From Bradyrhizobium frederickii (lineage in GTDB: Bacteria > Pseudomonadota > Alphaproteobacteria > Rhizobiales > Xanthobacteraceae), in the NCBI RefSeq assembly GCF_004570865.1, contig NZ_SPQS01000012.1:124001-188000 (forward strand): a DNA stretch of 64,000 nucleotides, read 5' to 3'. Made by a program: the position numbers and the translations under genes. The notes under the pieces were generated by a model, which was given only the letters and a program-made list of their open reading frames with translations, did no database searches and was not told the origin of the DNA. Within the stretch, counting starts at the first letter, position 1, and each line of letters opens with the position of its first letter. Shown piece after piece: positions 52,788-61,335 of the stretch.

Positions 52788-54275
52788 TCAGAAGTTGCGC
52801 TGAGCGCGCAGCATCATGCTCACCGAGTTCTGGTCCTTCAGCTCGTACACGGCCGCCGGCTTGGCCGCGCTGGCAATGCCCGGGCTCGCGATGTTGCCGG
52901 AGTACTTCTGGTCCAGACGCGAGTAGCTCAGGTCGGCCGTGAACGCCAGGTTCTTGACCGGGGTCCAGACGGTGTTCACACCGACCACTGCGAAGTTGAA
53001 GTCCGGATTACACGTCGAACCGGCCAACCCGATCGCGGCGAAGCTGGTGCAGATCAGCGCCTTGCCCGTGGTGCCGTACCTCAGCTGGGCATAGCCACCG
53101 TAGATCGCGCTGGCCCAGTTCGGGCTCCAGTTGTGGGTGTAGCCACCGCGGAAGCCCCAGGTCTTGACGGTATCGATGCCGGTCCCGGTGCCGAAGACGC
53201 CGTCGGCAACGCCAGCGAAGCCAGTGCTCTGATACGCCCCGTTGCCGCTACCGCTGAACATGAAGAAGCTCTGCGGGAACAGGCTCTGGAAATTGTAGCG
53301 GGTTGCACCGTCGGTGTAGACCGCCTGCAGGTTGATGACGTCGCCTGCGCCGGTCGGGATGTTCTTGATCGACAAGGCACCCTGCACTGCCCAGCCCCAC
53401 TTGTCGGACGGGTGACCGCTGACTTCCGTCGCGCCGTAATAGCCGGCATGGATGTCATGCGCCGCGACCGAGATCTGGGCCAGACCCCAGGCTTGGTCGA
53501 CACGAACCTGACCGATGATATCGGGCGAACGCGTGCCGCCCCAGGCGCTGGCACCATAGACGCCCGTCACGAACTGGGCGGCCGTGCCCGACGACACGTT
53601 CCAGAGGTTCGACTGACCATTGTTCGCCGAGGTCTCGTCCTGCAGCGCGAACGAAGCAGTGATGCCTTGGCCGAAGTCAGCCGTGTAGGCAACCTGGTTC
53701 ACGCCGTTGGTGTGGTTGGAGCCGCCCGGAATGGTATCGGGACCGCCAGCCGGATAGCTCTGCCACGGAGCGTCGAAGATCGAGACGGTGCGGCCGAAGG
53801 TGAAACCAGCGAACTGGATGAACGCATGGTAGAGGCCGAGCGTCGCCGAACCGGTCGAGAAGGTCGACGGGTTGCTGCCAGTGACGTTCTGCGAATCATA
53901 GCTGAACACCGCGTCAGCATAGGTACGAACAACGCCGTACTCGGTCGCCGTGCGGGTGTCGACATTGAAGTCAAAACGAGCGCGGCTGAAGTAGTAGTTC
54001 GTCAGACGGTTATTGGAGCCACCGTTCACGCTGGTCGTGCCGTTCCTGAAACCGTAGTCGCCGCCGCCGCCGAGAAGCATGTCGGCGCGGACGTAACCAC
54101 CCAGCTTGATGCAGGTGTCAGTGCCCGGGATGTAGTAGAAACCTGCGCCGTACAGCGAGCAGATCCGCACGTATTCGACCGCCTTGGCCTTCACGGGGAG
54201 ATCAGCCGCCTGAGCTCCACCGACGGCGATCAGTCCCGCCGCAGTGCCGAGCAATAGGCTCTTCACCATTTTCAT
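52788..54275 (-). CDS. Major outer-membrane porin (Omp2b type)
   Basis: The 495-residue protein has a signal peptide (MKMVKSLLLGTAAGLIAVGGAQA) and starts the mature chain ADLPVKAKAVEYVRICSLYGAGFYYIPGTD (parts ADLPVKAKAVEYVRICS and LYGAGFYYIPGTDTC), the Rhizobiales porin signature with a cysteine pair. It proceeds through alternating amphipathic strands with aromatic girdles and ends SMMLRAQRNF with the terminal Phe for Bam recognition. It should be a trimeric general porin. The ATG has GGAGG eight bases upstream. Gly/Asn-rich loops lie near 65-75 and 325-350. Confidence 0.95.
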   Translation of the reverse strand: MKMVKSLLLGTAAGLIAVGGAQAADLPVKAKAVEYVRICSLYGAGFYYIPGTDTCIKLGGYVRADMLLGGGGDYGFRNGTTSVNGGSNNRLTNYYFSRARFDFNVDTRTATEYGVVRTYADAVFSYDSQNVTGSNPSTFSTGSATLGLYHAFIQFAGFTFGRTVSIFDAPWQSYPAGGPDTIPGGSNHTNGVNQVAYTADFGQGITASFALQDETSANNGQSNLWNVSSGTAAQFVTGVYGASAWGGTRSPDIIGQVRVDQAWGLAQISVAAHDIHAGYYGATEVSGHPSDKWGWAVQGALSIKNIPTGAGDVINLQAVYTDGATRYNFQSLFPQSFFMFSGSGNGAYQSTGFAGVADGVFGTGTGIDTVKTWGFRGGYTHNWSPNWASAIYGGYAQLRYGTTGKALICTSFAAIGLAGSTCNPDFNFAVVGVNTVWTPVKNLAFTADLSYSRLDQKYSGNIASPGIASAAKPAAVYELKDQNSVSMMLRAQRNF

Positions 54276-54685
54276 ATAAAACCTCCAAGTTGCTCATTTT
54301 ACGGAGACTGGACCGTGAGGCCCCCCAGATCCCCGTCTCTTCAAATCCGCTCGGCCACTTTGCGCTTCGGACACACTCGCTTTCGACGCGAGGGACGTGA
54401 GCGAACCACCTGCAACGGGACGATCGAGTACCCCCCACCGCCACGAGCAACATATCCGCGCCATTCATCTACACAAAATACTTTATCTACTAAGCTTTGT
54501 GGTTTCGCTAAACCTGTGCCCCGCGCGCAACACCCCCGGGGGTCCCAGCCGATCTGCTGAGCTGATCATATTTGTAGTTTTCGTGACACAATTACCCTGC
54601 CCTGCACTTGCGTCAGAGTAGGCTTGCGTGGACTATGGCCGTCCACGAACACCGGCCTGAACAACGGGTTCACGGGAGTGACGCT
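54276..54685. promoter_or_regulatory. Divergent region between the porin and a marR gene
   Basis: This 410-base stretch has lower GC than its surroundings around 54465-54510. It should contain the strong porin promoter and leader (minus strand) and the marR promoter (plus strand). A perfect ACCCCC-GGGGGT palindrome lies near 54531-54543. No gene is supported here. Confidence 0.4.
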
Positions 54686-55192
54686 GTGTCCGCGACGAGG
54701 AAAGAAGGAGCGCGCCTGCGCTCGACCGGCAATCTGGATATCATCAGGCGCTTCACCTGGGAGATCTCGTCGATCAACATGTATCTGGAGGAATTGCGTC
54801 AGTTCTGGGCGAAAACGCTCGGCATCAGCGGCCCGCAATGGCTGATCCTGATGGCCATCTCCGACCTCGACAAGGACGACGGCATCCCGATCAACGTCGT
54901 CTCCAAGCTCCTTCACGTCGATCCGTCCTTCGTCACCACCCAGTCCAAGCTGCTCGAGAAGAAGGGCCTGTTGCGCCGTCGCCCCTCGCCGACCGACGCC
55001 CGCGTGGTGCGGTTGTCGCTGGCCGAGAAGACGCAGAAGCACATCGCGAGCCTCAACGAGCAGTACAAGACGATTCGCGAATTCGTCTTCCAGGAGTTCG
55101 ACGAGGACGAGCTGACCGAATTCACCGCCAAGCTCGCGACGCTGAAGAATCGCCTCGAGAAGGCCTGCGTCCGGATCTCGCTCGACTTCTAG
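54686..55192 (+). CDS. MarR family transcriptional regulator
   Basis: I choose GTG 54686 (MSATRKEGARLRSTG) for its GGGAG site seven to eight bases upstream; ATG 54635 would add 17 residues. The 168-residue protein has a long first helix, then a winged HTH with QWLILMAISDLDKDDGIPINVVSKLL and HVDPSFVTTQSKLLEKKGLL, wing RRRPSPTDARVVRLSL and a C-terminal dimer helix. The ligand is unknown. It is divergent from the porin (411 bases) and convergent with the hydrolase-like gene. Homologs in this group can be master regulators, so the target may be remote. Confidence 0.88.
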   Translation: MSATRKEGARLRSTGNLDIIRRFTWEISSINMYLEELRQFWAKTLGISGPQWLILMAISDLDKDDGIPINVVSKLLHVDPSFVTTQSKLLEKKGLLRRRPSPTDARVVRLSLAEKTQKHIASLNEQYKTIREFVFQEFDEDELTEFTAKLATLKNRLEKACVRISLDF

Positions 55193-55208
55193 CACCCCAA
55201 GGCGGCGC

Positions 55209-56324
55209 TCAGATCCGCCGGGCGGCGGCGCCGAGCCGCGATTCGAGCCAGTCGAAGATGTATTCGTTGGCAAGGCTCGGATTGTCCGCATGGGACTGCG
55301 CCGCGCCGGTCTCGGCCGCCGTGAACACCTTCAACATCACATCCGAGCTGTCGAGCCGGGAGCTTTGGACGATCTGACGCGCCCGGTCGGCCTTGAGCCA
55401 GCCGTCCTCGCCGAGCGTGATCAGCACCGGGCAGTCGGCGCTGGAGGCCATCAGCGGCGCATGCGGCACCGGCACGATGCTGACGTCGCTCAGCGCGAAT
55501 CGGCTGGCAAAGAAGGCCCGCTCGTGCAGGTCCCACAGGCCGCCGTCGCAGACCGCGGCGGCAAGCCGCGGCTCCTGCAACACCGCGCGCGCCACGAAGG
55601 AAGAGCCCCAGCCATCGGCAATGATGCCGACGCGCGCGAAATCGATGTCGCTGCGCCCCTCCAGATAGTCCATGACGCAGGGAATCGCGCCTTCGAGATC
55701 GCGGCGCCGCAACAGCGCCTCGATGTAATCGTCGCGCTGCTCGCCGAACAGATCCAGGGCCAGCAGCGAGAATCCGCGCTCGCGCGCGTGCGGCACCAGC
55801 TTGAACAGGAATTCTTCCTTGCGGTGGCCGGGCTCGCCGATGCAGATCACGGTCGGCGCTCGCACGTTGCCGGACGGCGCAGGGACGAAGTAGCCCTGCA
55901 GCGCGTGTCCCTCGAGCCAGGGAATGGTCACGACCTCGCCCGCCGGGCTGCGCGCCGAAAGGTAGCGGCGCGCGCATTCCTGCATCGCGAGCACCGCGAC
56001 CCAGCGGCGCTCGTCGTCCTGCTCCAGCGGCATCGCCGCCGCGCCATAATAGTTCATGGCCCGCAGCCAGTTGCGCTGTGCGCTGGCCATGTGACCTTCC
56101 GCGAAGGCGGCCTCGGCGCGCTGCCGGTTGGCTCGCGCCAGCTTCTTCCACTCGCCATGCCAGGAGCTGTCATCGCCCCGCTTCAGCTGCCGCGCGATCA
56201 TCAGGCATTCGGCGATGGTGGCGCCGCCCTCCTGGGCCGCGGTCAGCAGCCGCGCGAACTCGGCGGAGATATCCTCTCGCTCCGGGCAAAGGGTCCAGTC
56301 GTCGGAGAGGCATGCGGGCATCAT
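55209..56324 (-). CDS. Alpha/beta hydrolase fold protein lacking the canonical serine
   Basis: The 371-residue protein has an N-terminal helical region (about 1-130: RAMNYYGAAAMPLEQDD) and an alpha/beta-hydrolase domain. Its pattern is that of FrsA-like esterases: PTVICIGEPGHRKEEFLFKL, LLALDLFGEQRDDYIEALL, and the elbow GIIADGWGSSFVARA. Aligned on the elbow, the nucleophile falls on Gly (about residue 235) rather than Ser, and the usual G-x-S-x-G is absent. An Asp (LGEDGWLKAD) remains. It is possibly a non-enzymatic or altered-activity member. Convergent with the marR gene. Confidence 0.8.
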   Translation of the reverse strand: MMPACLSDDWTLCPEREDISAEFARLLTAAQEGGATIAECLMIARQLKRGDDSSWHGEWKKLARANRQRAEAAFAEGHMASAQRNWLRAMNYYGAAAMPLEQDDERRWVAVLAMQECARRYLSARSPAGEVVTIPWLEGHALQGYFVPAPSGNVRAPTVICIGEPGHRKEEFLFKLVPHARERGFSLLALDLFGEQRDDYIEALLRRRDLEGAIPCVMDYLEGRSDIDFARVGIIADGWGSSFVARAVLQEPRLAAAVCDGGLWDLHERAFFASRFALSDVSIVPVPHAPLMASSADCPVLITLGEDGWLKADRARQIVQSSRLDSSDVMLKVFTAAETGAAQSHADNPSLANEYIFDWLESRLGAAARRI

Positions 56325-56576
56325 CGGGAGCTACGCTCGATCATCGCGTTATCCCTGATTGATTAGACTATTTCTGTTCCCCGACCAAGACGCCGCGCGC
56401 GGCATTACAGGCGTTCAAGATCAACATCGCTTGAACGACGATCCATGACGCATGCATGACATTCCAATCCGGCATAGGCGGCCAGGGACTGGCAAGAGGT
56501 GGCGCACGAAATCTCCCGCGCACCTCTTGACATGATGGCTATCATACCCACATCGGCACGCCCCCGGCTGGCAGTC

Positions 56577-57548
56577 TCAGCCGAGCCGCCAGCCGACCTC
56601 CTGCGTAAAACTTTCGTAGAAGGCGCGGTCGTAAGCCTGCTCGGGCGCCGCGCGCACGCGCTCGTCCAATCGCTTGGCGTCCTCGCCGACGAGGATGCGC
56701 CAGCGCTCCGCCTTGACGCCGTCGAGAATGATCTTGGCGGCCTCGGCCGCCGTCGTCGGCGCATCCTCCAGGAAGCTGCGGGCGCGCTCGGCGAACGCCG
56801 CCTGGATGTCCTCGTCCGACATCCTGTCGGCATCCGGCACGCCGGCCGCGACCATGCGCTTGCGGGTCAGCGCGACCTCGTCGTCGCTAAGCCGCTCCGA
56901 CCCGTCGGCGCTCTGCACCTTGCGCGAATTGGAGACGATGGAGGTGCCGATATGGCCCGGCATCACCACCGAGCATTTGACGTGCGGCGCGTGCAGGCGC
57001 AGGTCGTTGATCAGCGCTTCGGTGAATCCCTTCACCGCGAACTTCGCCGAGCTGTAGGCGGTGTGCGACTGGTTCATGCCGATCGAGGCCCAGAAGCCGT
57101 TGACGCTCGCGGTGTTGACGATGTGGGCCTCGTCCGCCGCCACCAGCATCGGCAGGAAGGTGCGCACGCCGAGATAGACCCCGCCCCAGCAGATGTTGAA
57201 GGTGCGCTCCCACTGCTCGCGCGTGTTGGTGAACAGGCTGCCGCCGCCGCCGATGCCGGCATTGTTGAACAGCAAATGGATTCGGTCGGTCTTGTGCTGC
57301 TCGGCGAGCTCGTCGCGAAAACGCTTCAGATGATCCTCGATCGCAATGTCCGCGACATGGGTCGTGACGCGCAGGCCCTGCGGCAGCTTCTCGGTCTCGC
57401 ACAGCCGCTTGGTCTCGGCCATCGCAGCTTCCGAGACGTCGCACATCGCGACGTTGCAGCCCTCGGCGACGAGTTGCCGTGCGAGTTCGCGCCCCATTCC
57501 TGTGCCGCCGCCGGTGATGACCGCGATCTTTCCTGCAAAATCCTTCAT
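56577..57548 (-). CDS. Short-chain dehydrogenase/reductase
   Basis: From ATG 57548 (MKDFAGKIAVITGGGTGMGRELA) the 323-residue protein has the TGxxxGxG cofactor motif, NNAGIGGGGS (NNAG), and the catalytic triad region NTASVNGFWAS with YSSAK (Tyr-x-x-x-Lys). The cofactor is NAD(P)H. The length, with about 60 extra residues after the SDR core (from 250 on), marks a subgroup with a C-terminal extension. Substrate unknown. The 250-base gap between it and the hydrolase upstream in the plus sense shows no gene. Confidence 0.9.
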   Translation of the reverse strand: MKDFAGKIAVITGGGTGMGRELARQLVAEGCNVAMCDVSEAAMAETKRLCETEKLPQGLRVTTHVADIAIEDHLKRFRDELAEQHKTDRIHLLFNNAGIGGGGSLFTNTREQWERTFNICWGGVYLGVRTFLPMLVAADEAHIVNTASVNGFWASIGMNQSHTAYSSAKFAVKGFTEALINDLRLHAPHVKCSVVMPGHIGTSIVSNSRKVQSADGSERLSDDEVALTRKRMVAAGVPDADRMSDEDIQAAFAERARSFLEDAPTTAAEAAKIILDGVKAERWRILVGEDAKRLDERVRAAPEQAYDRAFYESFTQEVGWRLG

Positions 57549-57747
57549 GGGACTTTCGGCCCCTCCCTTGTCGGTATGTTTCTTCGTCGCCGCGCCGCCC
57601 GCCGGCGCGCGCAAATGTAGCAGCGCTGCATCGGCAAATGAAAGCGGATCGGCGATGCAACCTCCGGCATCAGTTATTTCGGCGCGCGGATTATCGGCCG
57701 CCTAGGTGCGATCAAGACTATTGCATCTGGCGCAGCCTCCTCCGCAG

Positions 57748-57904
57748 CCATCCTTCGAGACGCCCGCCGTTGGCGGGCCCTCAGGATGAGGGCAGAGTCC
57801 GCTGCGCTCGTTTCAACATGCACCGATGCCTGTCAGCCTCATCCTGATGCCCGTCAGCCTCATCTTGAGGAGACCGCTGAAAGCGGTCGTCTCGAAGGAC
57901 GAGG
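57748..57904. repeat. Intergenic palindromic repeat, family 6
   Basis: CCATCCTTCGAGACG at 57748-57762 mirrors CGTCTCGAAGGACGAGG at 57888-57904. Internal hairpins GCCCGCCGTTGGCGGGC and GACCGCTGAAAGCGGTC, and a local duplication of GTCAGCCTCAT, lie between. It is in the 629-base gap 57549-58177, whose remaining part holds a sigma-54-type promoter. Confidence 0.7.
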
Positions 57905-58122
57905 CACTTGCGCGGTCGTCGCCAGGAAGGCACGTGACATAGCCGGGCCGTTGCGAGGGAGCGCCCGCGGCGCCGGCGTCACAGTCGGGCATAAGTGCCT
58001 GGTTCCCGTATTTGTCCGGCTTCGGTTTATGGGCAGATTTTTTACAATCCGAATCGCCAAATGGACTCCGGACGCTGGGTCGAGTCGGCCAGGCCAGCGT
58101 GTTGTTTGCGTGTCACAGGCTC

Positions 58123-58138
58123 TGGCACTCCGCTTGCA
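58123..58138 (+). promoter_or_regulatory. Sigma-54 (RpoN) -24/-12 promoter
   Basis: TGGCAC at 58123-58128, five bases, and TTGCA at 58134-58138 match the RpoN consensus TGGCAC-N5-TTGC, with ten bases between the GG (58124-58125) and GC (58136-58137). The predicted start is about 58149-58150, leaving a 28-base leader before the ATG at 58178. No upstream activator site was recognised. Confidence 0.75.
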
Positions 58139-58177
58139 TCATCTAGGTGGTCCAAAACGACCAATGAGGTGACAGGA

Positions 58178-58417
58178 ATGTTCGTGACCGTCGTAGCCGT
58201 GCTCTGCCGGCTTAGCGCAGCCAGCTCAGGCAGTTGCGTCGAAGAAATCGTGACCGACAGCAACATGACGCCCGAGATTTCGATGATGCAGTGCGCGATC
58301 GGCGCACAGGCCCCCCTAGCGAAATGGATGGGCGAGCATCCGATCTATCACGCCAACTGGCGCCTCGAGCGCTTCAAATGCGTGCCGGGTCACTACGAGA
58401 TCAAGGGCCACGCCTAG
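58178..58417 (+). CDS. Small cysteine-containing secreted protein under an RpoN-type promoter
   Basis: The 79-residue product starts MFVTVVAVLCRLSAASSG, a short hydrophobic start that may be a signal peptide without basic residues. It has cysteines at positions 10, 20, 39 and 68, and ends with HPIYHANWRLERFKCVPG-HYEIKGHA. GAGGTGACAGGA before the ATG is a good ribosome site. I recall similar small Bradyrhizobium proteins but no function. The RpoN promoter suggests control by nitrogen, carbon or envelope status through an unseen activator. Confidence 0.7.
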   Translation: MFVTVVAVLCRLSAASSGSCVEEIVTDSNMTPEISMMQCAIGAQAPLAKWMGEHPIYHANWRLERFKCVPGHYEIKGHA

Positions 58418-58540
58418 GCCCGTAGAACTACGAGCATCGAGGAAACGCCCCCGGAGGCGCGCTCCCTTCCCTCCGCATGGGCTCGACCGCGCCGGCCTCA
58501 TTGAGTCGCTGCGCTCTGTGACAACGATCACACCTTCCCT

Positions 58541-59506
58541 TCACGCCACCGCGCGCATGATGATCGCACGCGCCCGTCGCCCCTCCGGCGTCGGCATCAG
58601 CGCATAATTGTGCGGCTGATCACGCATCAGAAGCAGCTCCACCGGCACGCCCACCGCCCTCGCCCGCGCCGCCAGATCGACGCTGTCGGGGTAAAGCAGA
58701 TCGCGCGTTCCTGCGAAGATCGTCATCGGCGCCAGCGCGCGGAAGGCGCCGTTGAGCGGACTGACGAAGGGATGGCCGATATCGAGCGCGCCGGCATAGA
58801 GCCGCCCGGCCTCGACGATGCCCGGAATGTCCTGGATCGGATCGCGCCTGGCGAGCTCGATCTGCTCGGGACGGCTGACCGAGGCATCGGCGGCGGGCGA
58901 GATCAGCACCATCTGGTTCGGCTGCCGATGGCCGCGATCGCGCAGCCATTGGCACGCCGCAAGCGCGAGGCCCGCGCCGGCCGAGTTACCGACCAATGTG
59001 ACCTTCGCGGAGCCGGCGTCCTCCAGCAGCATCCGCAACAGCTCGGCCGTGGCCGGAACGACGTCCTTCGCCGTGGCGCGCGGCGCCAGCGGATAGATCG
59101 GCACGACGCACACGACATTCGCCTTGCGCGTCATCTCGCCGATGAAGCGCCAATGCGCCGGCACGATCTCGTTGATGTAGCCGCCGCCATGCAGGAACAT
59201 GACGAAGTTGCAGCCTTCATGGCCCGAGACCGGCGCCGTGTAATAGACCGGCCAGCCGCCCATCTTGGTCAGCGTCGCCTCGACGCCGCGGCCCAGCCCC
59301 GTCGGCTCGAACGAGGCGGGCTGCAAGGCGAGCTTCTGCACATGCGCCTGCACGGCTTCCGCGGACGCGAGCTGCTGCTTGTAGGGAAGCTGCCGCAGCA
59401 CGATGTTGAGCAAGCGGCTCTGCAAGCTCGGCGCGGGATCGCGCCTGCGCGGCGCGCACCTGACAGGACAAAACTGCAGGGACGACACAAGTCTTGCGAC
59501 GCTCAT
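58541..59506 (-). CDS. Alpha/beta hydrolase, hormone-sensitive-lipase type esterase
   Basis: I start at 59506 (MSVARLVSSLQFCPVR), where CGGAGAAC precedes ATG; the frame is open to 59767. The 321-residue enzyme has the HSL-type oxyanion motif FLHGGGY, the nucleophile GNSAGAG, the acid in GTRDLLYPDS and the His in DQPHNYALMP. It should hydrolyse short- to medium-chain esters. It is divergent from a TetR gene with a palindrome between, so it is a likely target of that regulator. Confidence 0.9.
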   Translation of the reverse strand: MSVARLVSSLQFCPVRCAPRRRDPAPSLQSRLLNIVLRQLPYKQQLASAEAVQAHVQKLALQPASFEPTGLGRGVEATLTKMGGWPVYYTAPVSGHEGCNFVMFLHGGGYINEIVPAHWRFIGEMTRKANVVCVVPIYPLAPRATAKDVVPATAELLRMLLEDAGSAKVTLVGNSAGAGLALAACQWLRDRGHRQPNQMVLISPAADASVSRPEQIELARRDPIQDIPGIVEAGRLYAGALDIGHPFVSPLNGAFRALAPMTIFAGTRDLLYPDSVDLAARARAVGVPVELLLMRDQPHNYALMPTPEGRRARAIIMRAVA

Positions 59507-59584
59507 GGTCCGTTCTCCGCCTGGCTTGCGCTTCCATATGGCGACGAAGGCGCTTGCCGGAAGGCCAACACAGGCGGATATAAT

Positions 59585-59600
59585 GCGAGCATACGCTCGC
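59585..59600. promoter_or_regulatory. Palindromic operator between the esterase and tetR
   Basis: GCGAGC-ATAC-GCTCGC is a perfect 6-4-6 inverted repeat, 31 bases before the tetR ATG and 79 bases before the esterase start. Its size and position fit a TetR-family operator serving both promoters. Confidence 0.6.
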
Positions 59601-59630
59601 TTTTCCAACTCGCATTCGGATCGTACAGCC

Positions 59631-60254
59631 ATGGCGCGCACGCCGCCGACAAAGCCCCGGAAAAACGCCTTGCAGGCGCGATCCCGCGCCACCGTCGACG
59701 CGCTGGTCGAGGCGACCGCTCGCATTCTGACGCGTGACGGTTTCGAGAAGGCGAGCACCAACCGCATCGCGGAAGTGGCCGGCGTCAGCGTCGGCTCGCT
59801 CTACCAATATTTCCCGAGCAAGGAGGCGCTCGTCGCCGCCGTGATCGAGCGTCACAACGAGGAGATCATGGGCATCGTCCGCACGGCACTCGCGGAGGTC
59901 GCCGACCTGCCGATCGACAAGGCCGTGCGCAAGCTCGTCACCGTCGCGATCGAAGCCCACCGCATCAATCCGAAACTGCACCGCGTGCTCGCCGAGCAGA
60001 TCCCGCGCACCGGCCAGCTCAAAGACGTCGAGGCCTTCAACCGCGAGATCCACACATTAGTGCACACCTATCTCGAAAGCCGCCGCAAGGAGATGCGAAA
60101 GATCGACCTCGACGTCGCGACCTTCATCTGCGTCAGCGCGATCGAGGCGGTCACGCACAACACGGTGCTGCACGGGGCCGAGATGCTGTCGGAGAAAATG
60201 GTGCGAACGCTGGTGGAGGAGACGACAAGGTTGGTGGTGGGGTATTTGAGGTAG
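59631..60254 (+). CDS. TetR family transcriptional regulator
   Basis: From ATG 59631 (MARTPPTKPRKNALQARSR) the 207-residue protein has the TetR HTH: VEATARILTRDGFEKASTN and IAEVAGVSVGSLYQYFPSKEAL. The ligand-binding half (about 75-207) shows no recognised subfamily signature, though LHRVLAEQIPRTGQL is typical of the group with TetR_C domains. It probably represses the divergent esterase gene and itself. Confidence 0.9.
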   Translation: MARTPPTKPRKNALQARSRATVDALVEATARILTRDGFEKASTNRIAEVAGVSVGSLYQYFPSKEALVAAVIERHNEEIMGIVRTALAEVADLPIDKAVRKLVTVAIEAHRINPKLHRVLAEQIPRTGQLKDVEAFNREIHTLVHTYLESRRKEMRKIDLDVATFICVSAIEAVTHNTVLHGAEMLSEKMVRTLVEETTRLVVGYLR

Positions 60255-60552
60255 AGGGCGTCAATGCTCAACGCTTGCGCTGCTAAACGTGTCCGCGCCG
60301 ATCGCCGGAGAAAAGCCGGCGCCCGAACTCCATTCCCAAGCCTAGTTCGCTATCGACCCTAATTTGGCATGTGCATCGTATCGTGCATAGGGTTCCCCAA
60401 CCCATTGACATAGATTGGGAATCCTCCGCTGTCTTTGCCAGGAAGTGTTGCAAGCCGGCTACAGCAAATCCTGAACACAGGCGTAGCATTTGATCTGGCA
60501 GGCGGGCGAACACGTCGATTCATTGAACTCGTTAGTCTGGGGAGAAACTCAC

Positions 60553-61335
60553 ATGAAAAAGGTAATGGCGGCTGCGGCCGGAACATTGGCTCTAGCTCTG
60601 GCGGCTCCCGCCAGCGCGGCGGATCTTGCCGCGCGACCCTACACCAAGGCTCCGGCCCCTGCGGTCGCTGCCATTTACGACTGGAGCGGCTTCTACGTCG
60701 GCATCAACGGCGGCGGCGGCTCGGCCCACAAGTGCTGGGATTTCGTGACGCCGGTGACGGGCACTCTCGTGGGTGAGGGTTGCCACAATGCGACGGGCGG
60801 CACGGTCGGTGGCCAGCTGGGCTATCGCTGGCAGTCGGCCAGTTGGGTGTTTGGCCTGGAGGGCCAGGGTAACTGGGCCGACTTCAGTGGCGACAACGTA
60901 AGCTTGGTCTTCCCTGGCACAGGGCTGGTTACTGGTGATCGCAACCGTTCTCGCATCGATTCCTTCGGACTGCTCACCGGTCATGTCGGCTACGCCTGGA
61001 ACAGCGTCCTGCTTTATGTGAAGGGCGGCGGCGCAGTGGTCGGCGACAAGTACGACATCTATGCCGCAGCCGGTACGCCAGGCGCTGGCACGCTTCTGGC
61101 GTCAGCCAGCGAAACGCGCTGGGGTGCCACCGTCGGCGTAGGCCTGGAGTTCGGTTTTGCGCCGAACTGGTCCGTGGGCGTCGAGTACGACCACATCTTC
61201 CTCGGCCACCGCACGCTTAACTTCACCGCGCCGACAGGCGCCTTCCTCGGAAGCGACCGGATTGGTCAGGATGTCGACATTGGTCTGGTCCGGTTGAACT
61301 ATCGCTTTGGCGGCCCGCTCATCGCCAGGTACTGA
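60553..61335 (+). CDS. Omp25/RopB-like outer-membrane beta-barrel protein
   Basis: The 260-residue protein from ATG 60553 (GGGGAG nine bases upstream) has a signal peptide (MKKVMAAAAGTLALALAAPA, cut before ADLAA). It is an eight-stranded barrel of the Omp25/Omp31 family: YDWSGFYVGINGGGG, GGQLGYRWQSASWVFGLEGQG, VGYAWNSVLLYVKGGGAVVGD and VGVEYDHIFLG. It ends NYRFGGPLIARY. The 298-base gap upstream carries no gene, and a weak pair of GTGCAT motifs lies near 60371-60386. A terminator follows. Confidence 0.92.
   Translation: MKKVMAAAAGTLALALAAPASAADLAARPYTKAPAPAVAAIYDWSGFYVGINGGGGSAHKCWDFVTPVTGTLVGEGCHNATGGTVGGQLGYRWQSASWVFGLEGQGNWADFSGDNVSLVFPGTGLVTGDRNRSRIDSFGLLTGHVGYAWNSVLLYVKGGGAVVGDKYDIYAAAGTPGAGTLLASASETRWGATVGVGLEFGFAPNWSVGVEYDHIFLGHRTLNFTAPTGAFLGSDRIGQDVDIGLVRLNYRFGGPLIARY

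Noticed and set aside
60255..60552. A frame in the gap before the Omp25-like gene
   Set aside because: It has no ribosome site or recognisable motif and runs into the barrel gene in another frame.
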